Shown in pieces: positions 34,676 through 47,295 of a stretch of DNA of 52,431 nt. Every line of letters starts with the position of its first letter. Position 1 is the stretch's first letter. The position numbers and the translations under genes are program-made. The notes beneath the pieces are model-generated. The model ran no database searches and was not told the origin of the DNA. It worked only from the letters and a program-made list of their open reading frames with translations. Source of the stretch: Glomus cerebriforme (Eukaryota > Glomeromycota > Glomeromycetes > Glomerales > Glomeraceae); NCBI GenBank assembly GCA_003550305.1, contig QKYT01000178.1, positions 121,955-174,385 on the forward strand. Direction: 5' to 3'.

Positions 34676-35548
34676 CTAATTTGATTTTTTATGTAAATTA
34701 AGATGATTTTTTAAACATTCCCTACTACAACAAGCGACAGTTTGACATTTTGAACATACCAATAAATTCCAAATTGCTTTTAAATTTTTCGCTTCAAAGT
34801 TACAAGTCGCACATATTGGTTGTACACGAGGTACACGTGATTCCAACAAACGAAACTTTGTATGAGCCTTCTTTATCAATTTATCTGCAACTTTTATTCC
34901 ACATCTTCCAACTTGTTCGCATTTATAATACAAATTCACCGCTTCCTTGTAATTAGAGGTAAATTTACTCTCAAATTCGGCGGTTAAGGCAAGACAAAAA
35001 GTTATATGAATTTTCAAAGCTTTAATTTTCTGAATTTCTTTATCCATTAATACATTTGGATCTTTTAAAGTGTTTTCAATAAATTTCATCATTTTAATAC
35101 CGTGATTCCAAATAAGTAAATCACGTTGATGATTAAAATGAAATCGATATAATTCTGTTAACCCTTCAATTACTTCAAGGATGAGATTCACATCCCATTC
35201 CTTATTTGGAATTGTTTTAATAAATTTTAAAGCGATTAAATAGTAAGCGGCTGATAACGCGTAATTTGGTTTAAGTGTTGAATTTAGACCTTGTAAGTTA
35301 TTGTACCCCAATTTTGCTGCAGAATATGGAGAACCAAAATTGATTGCTAATTGTAAAATTTTTTCTGTTTCAGTGTATTCACAAGATTTTATTTTACGTT
35401 CTGCTTCATTTAAAAGTTCATTAATTATAATCGAATTTTTATTATTATATTTAAGATCATCATCATTTTCTTTAAAGATTGGAACTTGAAATGATTTTTT
35501 ATTTAAAATTGAAGTTTTTAGGGGTTCTTTTGTAATGATTAGACCCAT
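34676..35548 (-). CDS. Sel1-like/TPR-like protein with C-terminal MYND-like zinc finger
   Basis: The ATG at 35548 gives 290 residues; a longer frame upstream begins at TTG. Residues 45-215 are helical, with Sel1/TPR-like repeats (NFGSPYSAAKLGYNNLQG and YKEAVNLYYKCEQVG). The C-terminus is a MYND-type zinc finger at about 247-288: CATC, CSKC, CCSREC, then HLNLH. The usual last Cys after HK is not present because the protein ends in HKKSN, so the second zinc site may be incomplete. MYND fingers bind proline-rich partners. Neighbouring Sel1-repeat pseudokinase suggests shared protein vocabulary, not necessarily a shared pathway. Single exon. Confidence 0.8.
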   Translation of the reverse strand: MGLIITKEPLKTSILNKKSFQVPIFKENDDDLKYNNKNSIIINELLNEAERKIKSCEYTETEKILQLAINFGSPYSAAKLGYNNLQGLNSTLKPNYALSAAYYLIALKFIKTIPNKEWDVNLILEVIEGLTELYRFHFNHQRDLLIWNHGIKMMKFIENTLKDPNVLMDKEIQKIKALKIHITFCLALTAEFESKFTSNYKEAVNLYYKCEQVGRCGIKVADKLIKKAHTKFRLLESRVPRVQPICATCNFEAKNLKAIWNLLVCSKCQTVACCSRECLKNHLNLHKKSN

Positions 35549-36857
35549 TGTTTTTTTTTCTTTGAAATCGTTGAAGTTGATTACAAAGGTTTTATTTATA
35601 TAAGAAAAAACCAATAAATTATTATATTTTCATGAGATTTTTTTTATATAAATCCATATAAAGTAAGCCACGAAACCTCGGGTGAGATCCGGTGAGGTCA
35701 CATTCAAAGTAAACAAATAGTGAAGAATTATTTAATTCATTATATTGATCGAGATCATCATTTATATTATTTATTAGGTGGGAATGATAAATTCCATAAA
35801 CATACGACTTATTTCAACAGATGATAGATAAAATCATCTAAACCCGAAAAATACTACTCACGATGGGACGGGTACTTTCACGCAGCAAACGAATCAAACA
35901 TTTAATGAAATCTTGGATAAGTACGTGTTTTTTTGATTGTCAATCTCCAAAACATTAAAGCCATTAAAGCCATGTGGGAATAACACGATCTTGTGGACCA
36001 ATCAAAATTTCTTTTCTGTTTTGGTACAAATCATATAATAATGCTCATCATCATATTATCATAATAATTGTAATTCGGGTTATGGATTAAAATCAAAATA
36101 AATTTTCTTATCTGTTATATATTTTGAGGGTCCTGTCCAGACCCTGAAATAGAACATTGTAAAACATAGAAAATGGCTAAGGCAGTGTAACGACTATCGA
36201 TCCAAAGAACTTTCTTTTCTTTTCGATATTCTCATACTGTATTTTTTGAGCAGTCACATGATTTTTTTTTAAAAAAAAATAAGAGAGACCGAAGGACATT
36301 CTTTTGAGGAAAAAAATTTTTTTATTTTTATAATCTGAAACTTTTTTTCGTGACCAACTTTTTCAACTTACTTAAACGAGTTAACAGTTAAAACATTTAA
36401 CTTGCTTTGCGTGTGAAATTTTTTTAAATGATGTACCTTATCAGTTTAAGGTTCGAAAGAATGAGGTAAAAACAATGAAAAGAAATACTTGTTTGTTTAG
36501 TGGGCGTTAAAAAAAAAGAAATTCTACAATATATAGATTACGTCGGAATAAGTTTTCTATAATAATATTTTTTATCATGTGGTTCGGCTAGTAAATTTTC
36601 CGTAATATTCCGTTAAATGAAGACATAAAAGTGTAACAGTTACATTTTTTTTATTGCGTCCGAATTATTCCGTTTTAAAGTACAATTGGCTATTTTCGTT
36701 TCCTTTCGAGGCTAGGAAAATCTCTAAAATTTCTTTTTAAATTTAAAAATAATAATACACACGATCAAAATTAAATATTTCCTTGATTACGTAATGCTTA
36801 AAATTTATTTAAATAGGGGGGTGCATTTGGCCTTTAATTCTATAAAAAAAGAAAACC
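35549..36857. promoter_or_regulatory. Divergent promoter region of the MYND-like and Nramp genes
   Basis: About 1.3 kb without a supported gene. Contains a small hairpin (GGGTCCTGTCCAGACCC, near 36128-36144), a GC-richer patch at 35665-35705 (AAACCTCGGGTGAGATCCGG), and repeated ATTCCGTT words near 36607 and 36666. No specific regulator is claimed. Confidence 0.4.
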
Positions 36858-38859
36858 ATGAATTATCCAACGAAAGATAGTTTGGCTATTTCTCAAATTC
36901 AAGAATATAATTTTAATTCAAATACTAATTCGAATAATTCTCAAATACTTGATGATCATACAAGAAATCTTGGATCTATCAAAGATGAGAAATTTGATAT
37001 AGCGACTAAAGATAATGTGAAAGAAAAAAATAATTTAAATATTAAAGATAGATTGATTGCATTTGCATTGATTTTAAAAAAATTTTTGGGATTTGTGGGA
37101 CCTGGTTATGGTAAGTTATTAATTACTATTAATTGATTAATCAATTTTTAATTCATCTGATGAGATTAAGTGATTTTTATACATAATATCACTTGACCTC
37201 ATCCCTCATGCTTCTTTAACTTACAATTTTAGTTATTGCGGTTGGATATCTTGATCCTGGTAATTGGGCTACTGACCTTACCGGTAAGTAATTCTTTTTT
37301 TTTTTTTTTTTAAAAAAAAAAAATAAATCATAAATATTTTATAGATTAATTTTTCTTTAATTAAGGTGGTTCAAAATATGGTTATTCCCTTTTGTTCATT
37401 ATCTTTTGTTCTAATTTGTTTGCCATGCTATTACAAGGCTTAGCAATTAAATTGGGTGTTGTAACAGGAATGGGTAAGCTAAAAAATGATTACTATTTTT
37501 TTCTGTAAAAAAAATTTTTTTTCTAACGCAAACAAAATTCTCTTTATATTCTTTAAAAAAGATTTGGCTCAAGCTTGTAAACAATTTTTTCCTAAATATC
37601 CAAGATATTTTCTTTATGTATTATGTGAACTTGCAATTATTGCTACAGATTTAGCAGAAGTTATTGGAAGTGCGATTGCTCTTAAAATGTTATTTAATCT
37701 TCCTTTACCTTGGGGAGTTGCATTGACGGCTCTTGACGTCATGATCATATTATTAGTTTATCGTGATAATAGTATGAATGCATCTCGAATATTAGAATCT
37801 CTTGTAATGTTACTTGTAGGAGCTGTTGGAATTTGTTTTCTTTTAGAATTGGTTTATTCTCAACCTACATCCGTTGATGTATTAAAAGGTTATTTACCTA
37901 GTTCAGGAATTTTTACGAATGCTGAACAATTATATATATCTATTGGAATTATTGGAGCTACTGTAATGCCACATAATTTATATTTACATTCACATTTAGT
38001 TAAAGTAAGAAAATATCGAGAACAAGATTATGAAATATATAATAATAATAAAATAGGACGAGATATTCAATTAGATAAAAAAACTTTTAAAAATATGATT
38101 TCAAAAATAATGAAACTTAGTATAATAGATTCATCAGTAGCTTTAAGTTTTGCACTTTTTGTTAATTCATCAATATTAATAGTAGCATCAGCAAATTTTT
38201 TTTATAAAAATACTGAAGAAAATGTAGCAACATTATTTGATGCTCATGATTTATTAAGTAAATATCTTGGAAAACCTGCAGGAATTGTATTTGCTTTAGC
38301 ATTATTAATAGCTGGACAAAGTTCAACATTAACGGCAACCATAGCTGGACAAATTGTAATGGAAGGATTTATGGGATGGAAAATTCGAGCTTGGGTAAGA
38401 AGACTTTTAACTCGAACATTTGCGATCGTTCCAGCCATGATCATTGCTATAGTAAGTGGAGAAAATGGATTAAATGATACCTTAGTTGCAAGTCAAGTTG
38501 CATTAAGTATTCAACTTCCTTTCGCTGTTATACCTTTAGTTTATTTTACAAGTAGTAAAAAGTGTATGAAAGTTAACATAAGAGAAATATTTAAAAAAGA
38601 TGAATCAAATGTAGAAAAATCAAATGAAGAAGAATCAAATGAAGAAGAATCTAATGATGATGGTAATAATAATGATGATAATAATGATGATAATATTACT
38701 AGAATCACTGTTGAACAAGTTGATGAGAATCCATTCATAACATTCCCGAATACAATAATAATAATAATTATTGCTTGTATAGTTAGTGTAATTATTCTAG
38801 GATTAGACGTTTATTTGATTTATGAAACAATTAAAGGAGCGATTCAAGGTACTTTATAA
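36858..38859 (+). CDS. SMF: Nramp-family divalent metal transporter, 4 exons
   Basis: Exons: 36858-37110, 37233-37283, 37366-37473, 37562-38859; 569 residues, all junctions in phase. A disordered Asn-rich N-terminus (1-65) precedes the membrane core. Family signatures are present: DPGN at 92-95 in the first helix and MPHN at 273-276 in the sixth. These supply the Asp, Asn and Met metal ligands for Mn2+/Fe2+-proton symport. The transport motif GQSSTLTATIAGQIVMEG follows in a later helix. Eleven or so helices are predictable. An acidic Asn/Asp/Glu-rich loop (about 480-520, repeating SNEEE) lies between the last helices and could bind metal or be regulatory. Location (plasma membrane or vacuole) cannot be told from sequence. 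Confidence 0.92.
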
Positions 38860-40131
38860 AAAAATATATAGAATATAGAATTAAATATTAAATCAAATAT
38901 AGTATATATAAATATTAGAGATCATTCTTATTGGAAATAATAATAAAAAAAAAAATTTAATAAAATATATATATATATTTTGCGAGTAATTTTTACGTTT
39001 AATAATTTTTAACATTTTTGTAATACACTAAATAAAGAAGAATTTGAAACATTAAATAAAATTAAATTTATTAAAATCTTACGATTTAAGAAATTCTTAT
39101 TATTATTTTACATACTGTATAAAAATGGTTAATGTTTCATCTGACGTTTTCCAAATTTATAAAATTTATTTATAAGTAAAATATATCAAATATTTTTTTT
39201 TTAAAAAAAAAGTATAGACAATCAAAATAATAAAACAAAATGACGATTTTTAAATCATTGTATCGGCCATTAATTCTATAAATCGTAAAAAAAAGCCACA
39301 ATTTTTTCCATATGGAAAAAATGATTATTATCTATAATTAGAAATTTTTTTTTTTTCATCGGAATCGGAAATGAAAATAATTATTATAATTGGAAGATAT
39401 ATGAAATTTTTTTTGAAAATTCGGAAATATATCCCTTTTATAATTTTTGATTAAGAATATTCTAAGATTCTAATACTCCTATTTGTAATTTTGATACCAA
39501 GAAATATAGAATAGGAGAATTTATTCCGGTTGACCCTCGGGTCAATTCATGAAAATAAACGGGAAATACGGGATTTCTTTAAATATATACAAAAAGTTTT
39601 GTAAAGAGTTACGATTATTGTATTACGACGCGAAAATAAATTTTTACACGTTCTCATAGTCCAAAGTCCAAACTGTTACTATTTACTTTACTTGAAAGTT
39701 TAAAAATGAAAAGTATCACAACAGTTCAATTTAGATAGAGACGCATGTAATAAGATTAAGTTTTTGTAACTTAACTATTGGTAATTTATTATTGAGTATT
39801 ACAATTGTATCACTTGTTTTTACCCGTGGCAAGGATCATTAAAGGAAAAGAATAAATGTACGACAATATTAATAGCATACAAGAATTAAAACAAATAGCC
39901 CCTTGCATAAAATATCAAAAATATCATCGACGTTGAAGTTTAAGCTTAAAATACTGTATATATGTATAAATAAATATATATTAATATATCCCTATATATA
40001 AAAAAAAAATATATATATACATATTCATTTTTTTTTTTGCTCTATCACTTTAATACCAAAAAAAAAAATCAATTTTTTTTTAAAAAAAAAACCATCAAAA
40101 CAAATCGACAATTTTTATCAATTTATATAAA
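38860..40131. other. Intergenic region, no gene seen
   Basis: AT-rich 3' flank of the Nramp gene and promoter of the next plus-strand gene. A short perfect hairpin TTTTTTCCATATGGAAAAAA occurs near 39302. TGACCCTCGGGTCA near 39531 is palindromic. No coding frame supported. Confidence 0.45.
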
Positions 40132-41019
40132 ATGATATTACCTATTGAAATTATTTCCGAAATATTTGAAAATTTTCCAACGAAATTATTATGCAGATAT
40201 TTAATTATATCTCGTAATGTAAATTATGAAATAAAAAAAATAATTATAAAAAGATTTAATAATGTATTTTTAAATTCTGATAAACGTTTATTGGTAAGCA
40301 TATATAATAAAGATAAGGCATGATTGATTACTTTTTTTTTTTTTTTTTTATCAAAGAAATTAAAAACCAATCATATATATAAATATATATATATTTTTTA
40401 GGTGTACATGTCAAGATACGATTTACTTGAATTATCACAAGTTTCCTACGCATTTGATTTAGGATTTAAAACCTTAAACACAGAAAATTTAATATCAACA
40501 TTTTCTGTTTCATCATCATCTAAAAGGAATTCTTCTAATAATTCGCCAATAGGATTAAAATTACGTGGTGGAGGAGTATTTAATAGTAAACCATTAAATT
40601 CATCTATAACATATTTGGGATGGGGAGCAACATCCGAAGAAAAGGAATCAAGAATTTATATTTTTGATTCGGAAGTTTCTCATATGAACAATATTTCTCC
40701 ATGTTATTACGTGACTCATGGAAAAGTAATTACACCTATAGATGGTTGTAAGTTAAATAAAGGATCTTGGAATGCTCTTTTATCACGAAAGAGTAAAAAG
40801 AAATTACCGAATGCGGTATTTTCTGGTACAAATGAATTAAATAATATAGGCATTCCTTATGTACTTGGCAAGTTGAAAACTGTTTCAATAAAAGCTGATG
40901 CATTATTGGTTGCTTATGAAGAAAAGAAACGGGATAAATCTTCTACGGGTGTAAAATATTTAATAACGAATGGTGGTGAACAACACTTGAAACAAAAGAG
41001 AACTTGTATTATTTCATGA
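40132..41019 (+). CDS. F-box-like protein ending in a CaaX prenylation motif, 2 exons
   Basis: Exons 40132-40293 and 40402-41019 (GTAAGC/TTTAG intron, in phase); 259 residues. The N-terminus MILPIEIISEIFENFPTK fits the start of an F-box (about 1-42). The middle carries a Ser/Asn-rich stretch and a compact region (YLGWGATSEEKESRIYIF, then CYYVTHGKVITP) that I do not recognise. The last four residues are CIIS, preceded by basic KQKRT: a CaaX box expected to be farnesylated. A prenylated F-box protein would place an SCF-type ligase at membranes, as known for animal FBXL2; here that is inference. The short N-terminal F-box is a weaker call than the CaaX end. Confidence 0.7.
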
Positions 41020-41868
41020 TTTGAACATTTTAATTCGTGCCAATTTTTCTTATATATATCTCTCTCTTTTTTAAATTACATACATATTTATTTGTACTAT
41101 TTTTTTTTTATATAGCGAAACAAAAATTTTTATATTAGCTACTTTAATTGGTTTATTTAGAAAATCAATCATAATTTAATCTTTTTTTTTTTTTTTTTTT
41201 GACTTGTTACCCATTTTCGTAAAATTATTAAAATATTATTACTTGAATTCGGCCGTAAAAAAAAAAAAAAATGATTTGTTTGTAGTATCAAAAACAAACT
41301 TCTTATCAAAGCAACTGTGGCTCGTTAAACAAACCAGGCTGGCTGTGCCGTCCAGCGGAAACAGTGGTTAATATTATCACGTGACGGTTATGATTTTTCA
41401 TTATCGTCAACTGTACCGTCTGTACTAACATGCATCATCGCATCGTAGTACTTTGGCTAAAATAAATAAACCCTTTTTAATTATAATGCATTATTCAAAT
41501 ATGGTATATTAAATGTTTCATCACAAAAAGTTGTGTCCTGTCTTATATGCACGTTTGAAACTTTTGGTCACTTTGCCAAGAAAACTTAAAAAAAATTTAT
41601 TATGAAACTTGAAACAATTTATTTTAATAAAAATTTCAAAAAGAACAAATATAATAATAATAATAAAAGAATTAAAAGAATTTTTTTTAAAAAAAATATT
41701 CTTTACTAGCAAGAAAATAAAAGAAAAAAAAAATTCTTTTAAACTATAAAATTAGACATCTTAAGAATTAAATAATAGAACAAATATTGAACAAATATTG
41801 TATATATTTCTTTTACAAGAATTTCACAAAATTATAAATTAGATTATTTTGTTTTCGCTTGTTTTAAA
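41020..41868. other. Convergent intergenic region with a GC-richer structured patch
   Basis: Between two convergent genes. 41320-41460 is clearly less AT-rich than its surroundings. It holds two possible stem-loops, GCTGG/CCAGC and GACGGT/ACCGTC, and a CACGTGAC word. The rest is low-complexity. A non-coding RNA or antisense promoter is possible but unproven. Confidence 0.4.
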
Positions 41869-42048
41869 TTAGAAAGCGAATAATGATGTAAAGACCATAA
41901 TGGCAAAGGTCATGAATGACAATTCAATTGTCGAACCGGCGGAATAACCATATTGACGTTTTTCAATTTGTTGAGTTTCTTCAGCAAAAGCTAAAGTAAT
42001 TGTGAATAAGAGAGCAACGAGGAAAATTGCAAGAGTTGATGAGCGCAT
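41869..42048 (-). CDS. Small secreted peptide precursor with Kex2 site and GPI-like tail
   Basis: 59 residues, single exon. A strong signal peptide (MRSSTLAIFLVALLFTITLA, 1-20) is followed by FAEETQQIEKRQYGYSAGS. The KR pair at 33-34 is a Kex2-type processing site. The last 20 or so residues are hydrophobic (LSFMTFAIMVF and on) after a small-residue stretch (SAGST), like a GPI-attachment signal or a membrane end. If both ends are processed, only a short Tyr/Gly-rich piece beginning QYGY remains. Candidate secreted or cell-surface peptide; no family recognised. Its length places it below common annotation cut-offs. Confidence 0.7.
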   Translation of the reverse strand: MRSSTLAIFLVALLFTITLAFAEETQQIEKRQYGYSAGSTIELSFMTFAIMVFTSLFAF

Positions 42049-44239
42049 GTTTAAATAATTTGAATAAAAATTCGTTGGAAATTTTGATTATTTGAGATTA
42101 TTGATTTTTGTTTTATTTTTTCGTCTGAATAAAATAAAAAAAAAAAAATTCTTTGAGGAAAAAATGTTTGTGTATTTATATCATTTTTTCAAATGAAATT
42201 TCGAAACATTGATGGTTTGCGTGTAACATTTAATTTAACGACTCTGTAAATCTTTTACAATTTAGTCAATTAGGCTGAGACGAAATGAAACTAGGAGATT
42301 AAATTTTAAATTAACTAATAAAGATTAGTGACAAGTTTAAAATGATGACCAATCGGAATAATTAACGCAGTAAAACTTAAGTTTAGATTAAATATTTATT
42401 GATTATGATAAAATATATATATATATATAACAATAATGATATATAAAAAAATACAAGGAAATATTTATCGATAAAAAATTCTAAATAAATATTATAAATA
42501 TTATAAAGTTCTTTAATAAGTAATTTGATCTCAAAAACAATAATCCGTATATTAAAAAAAGTTACTTACTTTTAAATATCGAAACGAAAAAGTCGGTTAA
42601 AATAAATCGATTAGACAGAGAATAATCATATAAACGAGCTCGAATGTTTTATCTTCAAAGGAAAATCCATGATATATAGCTTATTTTTTTTCTTAAACTA
42701 TAATAAGAAAAAAAAACAAAGTAACTTTATTAAAAAGATTTATAAAAACAAAAGATGATATAAAATTTAATTCCAACCTCGACAATTTAAGAAAAAAAAA
42801 ATCATATAATAGATTATTATTTTTATGTAAAATTTATTTTTTAAATTTTTTAATTTTTTTTTTTATTTTTTTATTTTTATTTTTTATTTTTTTTTTATTT
42901 TTTTTTTTTTTAAAAAAAAAAGAAATTTTTATCGTTTAGATTATTTATAATAAATTTTTTTTTTTAGAATATAAATCTATAAACAAAAAAAGAACCATCA
43001 AAAAAGAAAAGATTTTATTTGTGTATCTTTTTGCCTAATTTAATGTTATACATTATCGGGATTTCCTAAGCTCGTTTGATTCGTCTTTTTATTACGCGGC
43101 ATAGTGATATCATAAAATATCGGTTCAAATTTTTAAGTTTTAACATTTTAAACAATGTAACATTATAAATGATCGGGTACTAAATGCAATTTTTACTTTT
43201 ATGTTTATTTATCGCGCAGTTGGTGTGGATCATTTAATTCCACTCCCGCAGTGGATATGCAAAGTTTATTAAGTAAAAAAAAAAAATAATAAATCGAATG
43301 TAAATAAATATTTGTAATATAGCTGACAAATATTTATTGAAAAAGTCTTTTTTGCTAATTTGTTCATTGTTCAAAGAAGTTTCCAAAGTAATTATATATA
43401 CAGTATAAGGAAACTGGGCAATATAAAAATTGTTTTATATCAATAAGATAGATTATCAGATTACCGGTAATCATTTTACCGTACTGTAACTACTGTATAT
43501 TCCTTTTGTTAAGTCTAATATTCGAATTCATAATCAATTATTATTTACTGTATATTAGGTAATAACATATATAAACGTATTTTTCAGTTATTCATATATT
43601 AAACACCAATAAAATCTTTGGATCTGAAGGTTGCACGGATTGCAACGTCCCTGCATAACTGTTCACTGTAGCTTTTTTAAGCATCTCTTAAAAATTTCAT
43701 ACGTAATATATTACTCCTTATCCATTCTACATGTTATTTTCTTGATTTGACAAATTTTTCTTTTTTTTTTTCAAAATTAAAAATTAAAGGTATTTTAAGC
43801 TTTTTTTTGCTTAAATTTTAACATTTCTACAATTTTACATCTTTAAAAATTCAATTACCAATCAAGTAAGGGATTTTGTAATATATATATTTTTTTTATT
43901 GAAATTTTATTTCTTAAAAAGGTTTTTAAAATGATTTAACTAAGTATTGTTTGTTTAAACATAAAAATCTTGTTTATAGATTATTTAATTGAAAATTCAA
44001 AATAAGTTATTATATAATTGTTCATTTCCTTATATAATCACATAAAAAAGATTTTTTAATAATGTTAATAATATTATAATTTAGGTTAAGCATAAATGTG
44101 CTTATAAAAAAGAAGTAATTAAACAGAAAGTAACAAGAAGAAAATAACTGTATTAAAATAGCAATACTAGAAATATATACATATACTTTACAATTAATAA
44201 CAGTTACTGAAAATATTACAAAATTTAAAAGCAAATTTT
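42049..44239. other. AT-rich intergenic region, no gene supported
   Basis: Promoter side of the small secreted peptide gene, then long T and A homopolymer tracts (42830-42930). Isolated less AT-rich islands occur at 43040-43260 (GATTACGCGGC-like words and a GTGGAT/TCCAC pair) and near 43620-43680. I could not fit a tRNA or coding exon to them. Confidence 0.45.
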
Positions 44240-46900
44240 TTCATTATAATATATATATATATATTTATTTTTTGAAATTACAGTATATATAATTTTTTTG
44301 TATATTGCAAAGTAAAATATTTAACTTAAATTTTATATACTAAACTATAATTAAAATTAATCATATAAATCAAATTTAATTATTAATATTAAATTTATAA
44401 TAATTAACTATTTTTCAAAATATTTAACTAACTAATATACTAAAAATTTAAGATAATTTTTTATTAAAATCATTTATATATATTATATATAGTAAATTAA
44501 AAAAAGTATAACAGATAAAGTATAATAAAATTTATAAATAACTTTAATTGTTTATTTTTTTTATTAGAAATTAAAAAAATTATTATTAATTACATTATTT
44601 TCATAAGAAAATTAATAAAAAAATATTATTATAAAAAATAATAGTAAAAGTACTTTTCTTGATAATTCTTATATTAATTTTTTTTAAAAAAAAATTTGAA
44701 AAAGAAAAGTTATTCTTTTTTACAAGTTTTAGTTTATACTTAATAAAATCTGTCTTTAAATATAGAAAAAATGTTTTTATAATACTAAAATTGACTAAAA
44801 AAAATTAGAAAATATAAATATTTATTTTTAATGTATTAAGTTTTTTTTTGCAAATTAAATTTATATTAATTTTTAGTTATCTTTATTCTATTTCTTATTA
44901 TAAAAAAATATACATAAAATACTGAAGGTTATAATTATTCTTAATAAATTTAAAGTAAATTTTATATAAAGTTTTTTTAGTAATATTTTTTAAGTAATAA
45001 ATTTAAATTTTTAAAAAGAATTCATTCTAATATTTTAGATATAAAAAAAAAAGAATCCAATTGATCTAGTATTTTATATATTTTTTTAATAATTTAATTC
45101 TTTATTTTTTGATTATTTTTAAATTCTTTATTTAAAAAAATATAATTATGCTATTTTTTTTTTATATTTATTATTTTATTAATATTATAATTTATTTATA
45201 TTATTATTATATTCTTTTTATTTTATTTTACATATAGTGATTTTTTTTTGTATACTCTTAAAAAAAAGTTTTTTGATTGGATAGTAAATAAAAATTTTAT
45301 TGCTTGTATTTTTTATTTATTTTTATATATTTGCATTTTTTTCAATTTTACTTATAATTTTAATTGATTATTTATAACTAAAAACTTTAATTCATTTTTA
45401 TAAATTATTATATATTTAATTAAAAATAACTTTTATAATCAAATTTATATAATTAACTTTATAAATTGTTAAATTATTTTAGAAAAGAAAAGAATTTATT
45501 TATAAAATATAAAAATATAATAAGTAATTTTGCATTTCTATAAAGTATAATCTATATTTCTAATTTAATCTTGTTTTATACTTAAAAAAAATTTTTATTA
45601 CTAAAAAATAAATAATAAGAAATTTAAATTTTTTATTTTTAATATAATCTATTTATCATTAGTTTTTATTTCTAAAAATTAGTATCAATAATTAATTTTA
45701 TAATTTTATTATATATTTTAAGTTAGTTTAAAAATTTTATTGTATCTTATTAAAAGATTTAAGTAAATTAAAATTAAAAATTAAAAATTAAAATTAAAAT
45801 TATATATTAAAACTTATATATACTAAAATAAATTTAGAATTTAATATACCAAAATTGAATTTTAAAAATTTTGCTAAAATTTTAATTTTTAAATTTTAAG
45901 TCTTAAACTATTGCTAAAATTACCATTTTATAATTCTAGATTCAGTTTTGGTTATTTATTAATAAAAAATTTAAAATTTTAGGATTTTAATATTTTAATA
46001 ATAATTTAAAATTCTGGTAAAGATTTAAAATTTTAGTAATAGTTTAAAAATTTATATATTTAATATTTAACTATAGCTAATACTAATATTAAATACTATA
46101 AAAAGCTAAAAACTAAGGTAAAATTATAAAAGATAAAGAAAAGAATTTATTTTAAAAGTTGCCCGTAATTTTTTAATATAATTATATTAAAAACCGATCT
46201 GCATATGATTAGCAGAAAGTTACTATATAAATTTAAGAGAAAAAAAATTGCAAAAAAAAATTAAATAAATAAAATTCTGCCAATTAAAATGTTAAAAATC
46301 ATATTATGATACTAAATTATGTGATGAAACTTAAAAATGCTAAAAAAAATATTAAAAAAAATATTTTCACATAGTAACTCACAATAAAACGCTAAAATTT
46401 AATACCCACCATGTCTTAAATATTTATTATTTAGTAGAAATTAGTTCATTCATGAAAAATTATTTAAATATTATTATTAAAGTGATAATTTTTTAGCCAA
46501 AAACAAGCATAACTAATATATAAATAAAAAAAGATCTAAAATAAAAAATTCAACTTGAAATAATTTATCTATTATCTATATAAGACTTTCTAAAAAGCTA
46601 TTACTATCTATTATTCTAGTAAATATATAATATTTTTTTTTGTATTTTTGTTACAACACTTTTAAAAAGCTAATAATGATTTGTAAACTAGCATTAAGAG
46701 TTTGTATGATGCACTCAAATTAAAATTAAATAAAAAATATATATTTAAAACTTTTATCATTTGAAGTTTATTTACTAATTATTCCTTATAATAATAAAAA
46801 ATAATTACGGCAATATGTAAGAAAAAATATTAAAATTATATAAAATAAGTAGATTTAAACATATAAAATATATAAAAATATAATTTTAAATATTTTTATT
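44240..46900. other. Extreme AT block
   Basis: About 2.7 kb of nearly pure A/T with very few G or C, much more biased than the gene region. Short direct and inverted words recur (AAATTTTAGTAATAGTTTAA types near 45880-46045). No coding frame, RNA gene or element boundary is visible. It continues to 47295 with slightly more G/C and a 20-bp imperfect tandem (AATGTCATAATCT) near 47232-47290. Confidence 0.6.
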
Positions 46901-47295
46901 TATTAAAATAATGTAATGTATAACTTAAAATTCTTACATATTATATATATACATTCTTGTTAAATCTAATATTGTCTCAAAGTAAAGGTTTGAAAAATAA
47001 ATAAATTTCTTAATTTTTTTTTTATTTTTTTTTTTTATCTTTGGCATTTAAGATTTCATCATGTAAAATTTAATGCTATTACATGATTATTTGCGATTTT
47101 ATAACTTGTAAAATTTAGTCAATTTTGGTATTTTTATAATAACTCTATCCCAAATATATATAGTAATTTTCTGCTGTTCTTAAGTAAATTGGTTCTTAAA
47201 AAATCAATAATAATTTGGATTAAGTTATAATAGTAATGTCATAATCTAATGATAATGTCATAATCTGATGGTGATATTATAGTCTAATAGAATAT

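Noticed and set aside
37486..37561. Upstream extension of the Nramp last exon (MITIFFCKKN)
   Set aside because: It is intron sequence; splicing at 37562 restores the conserved continuity VTGM-DLAQAC.
43040..43680. GC-richer islands as possible tRNA genes
   Set aside because: No cloverleaf with A and B box spacing could be fitted.
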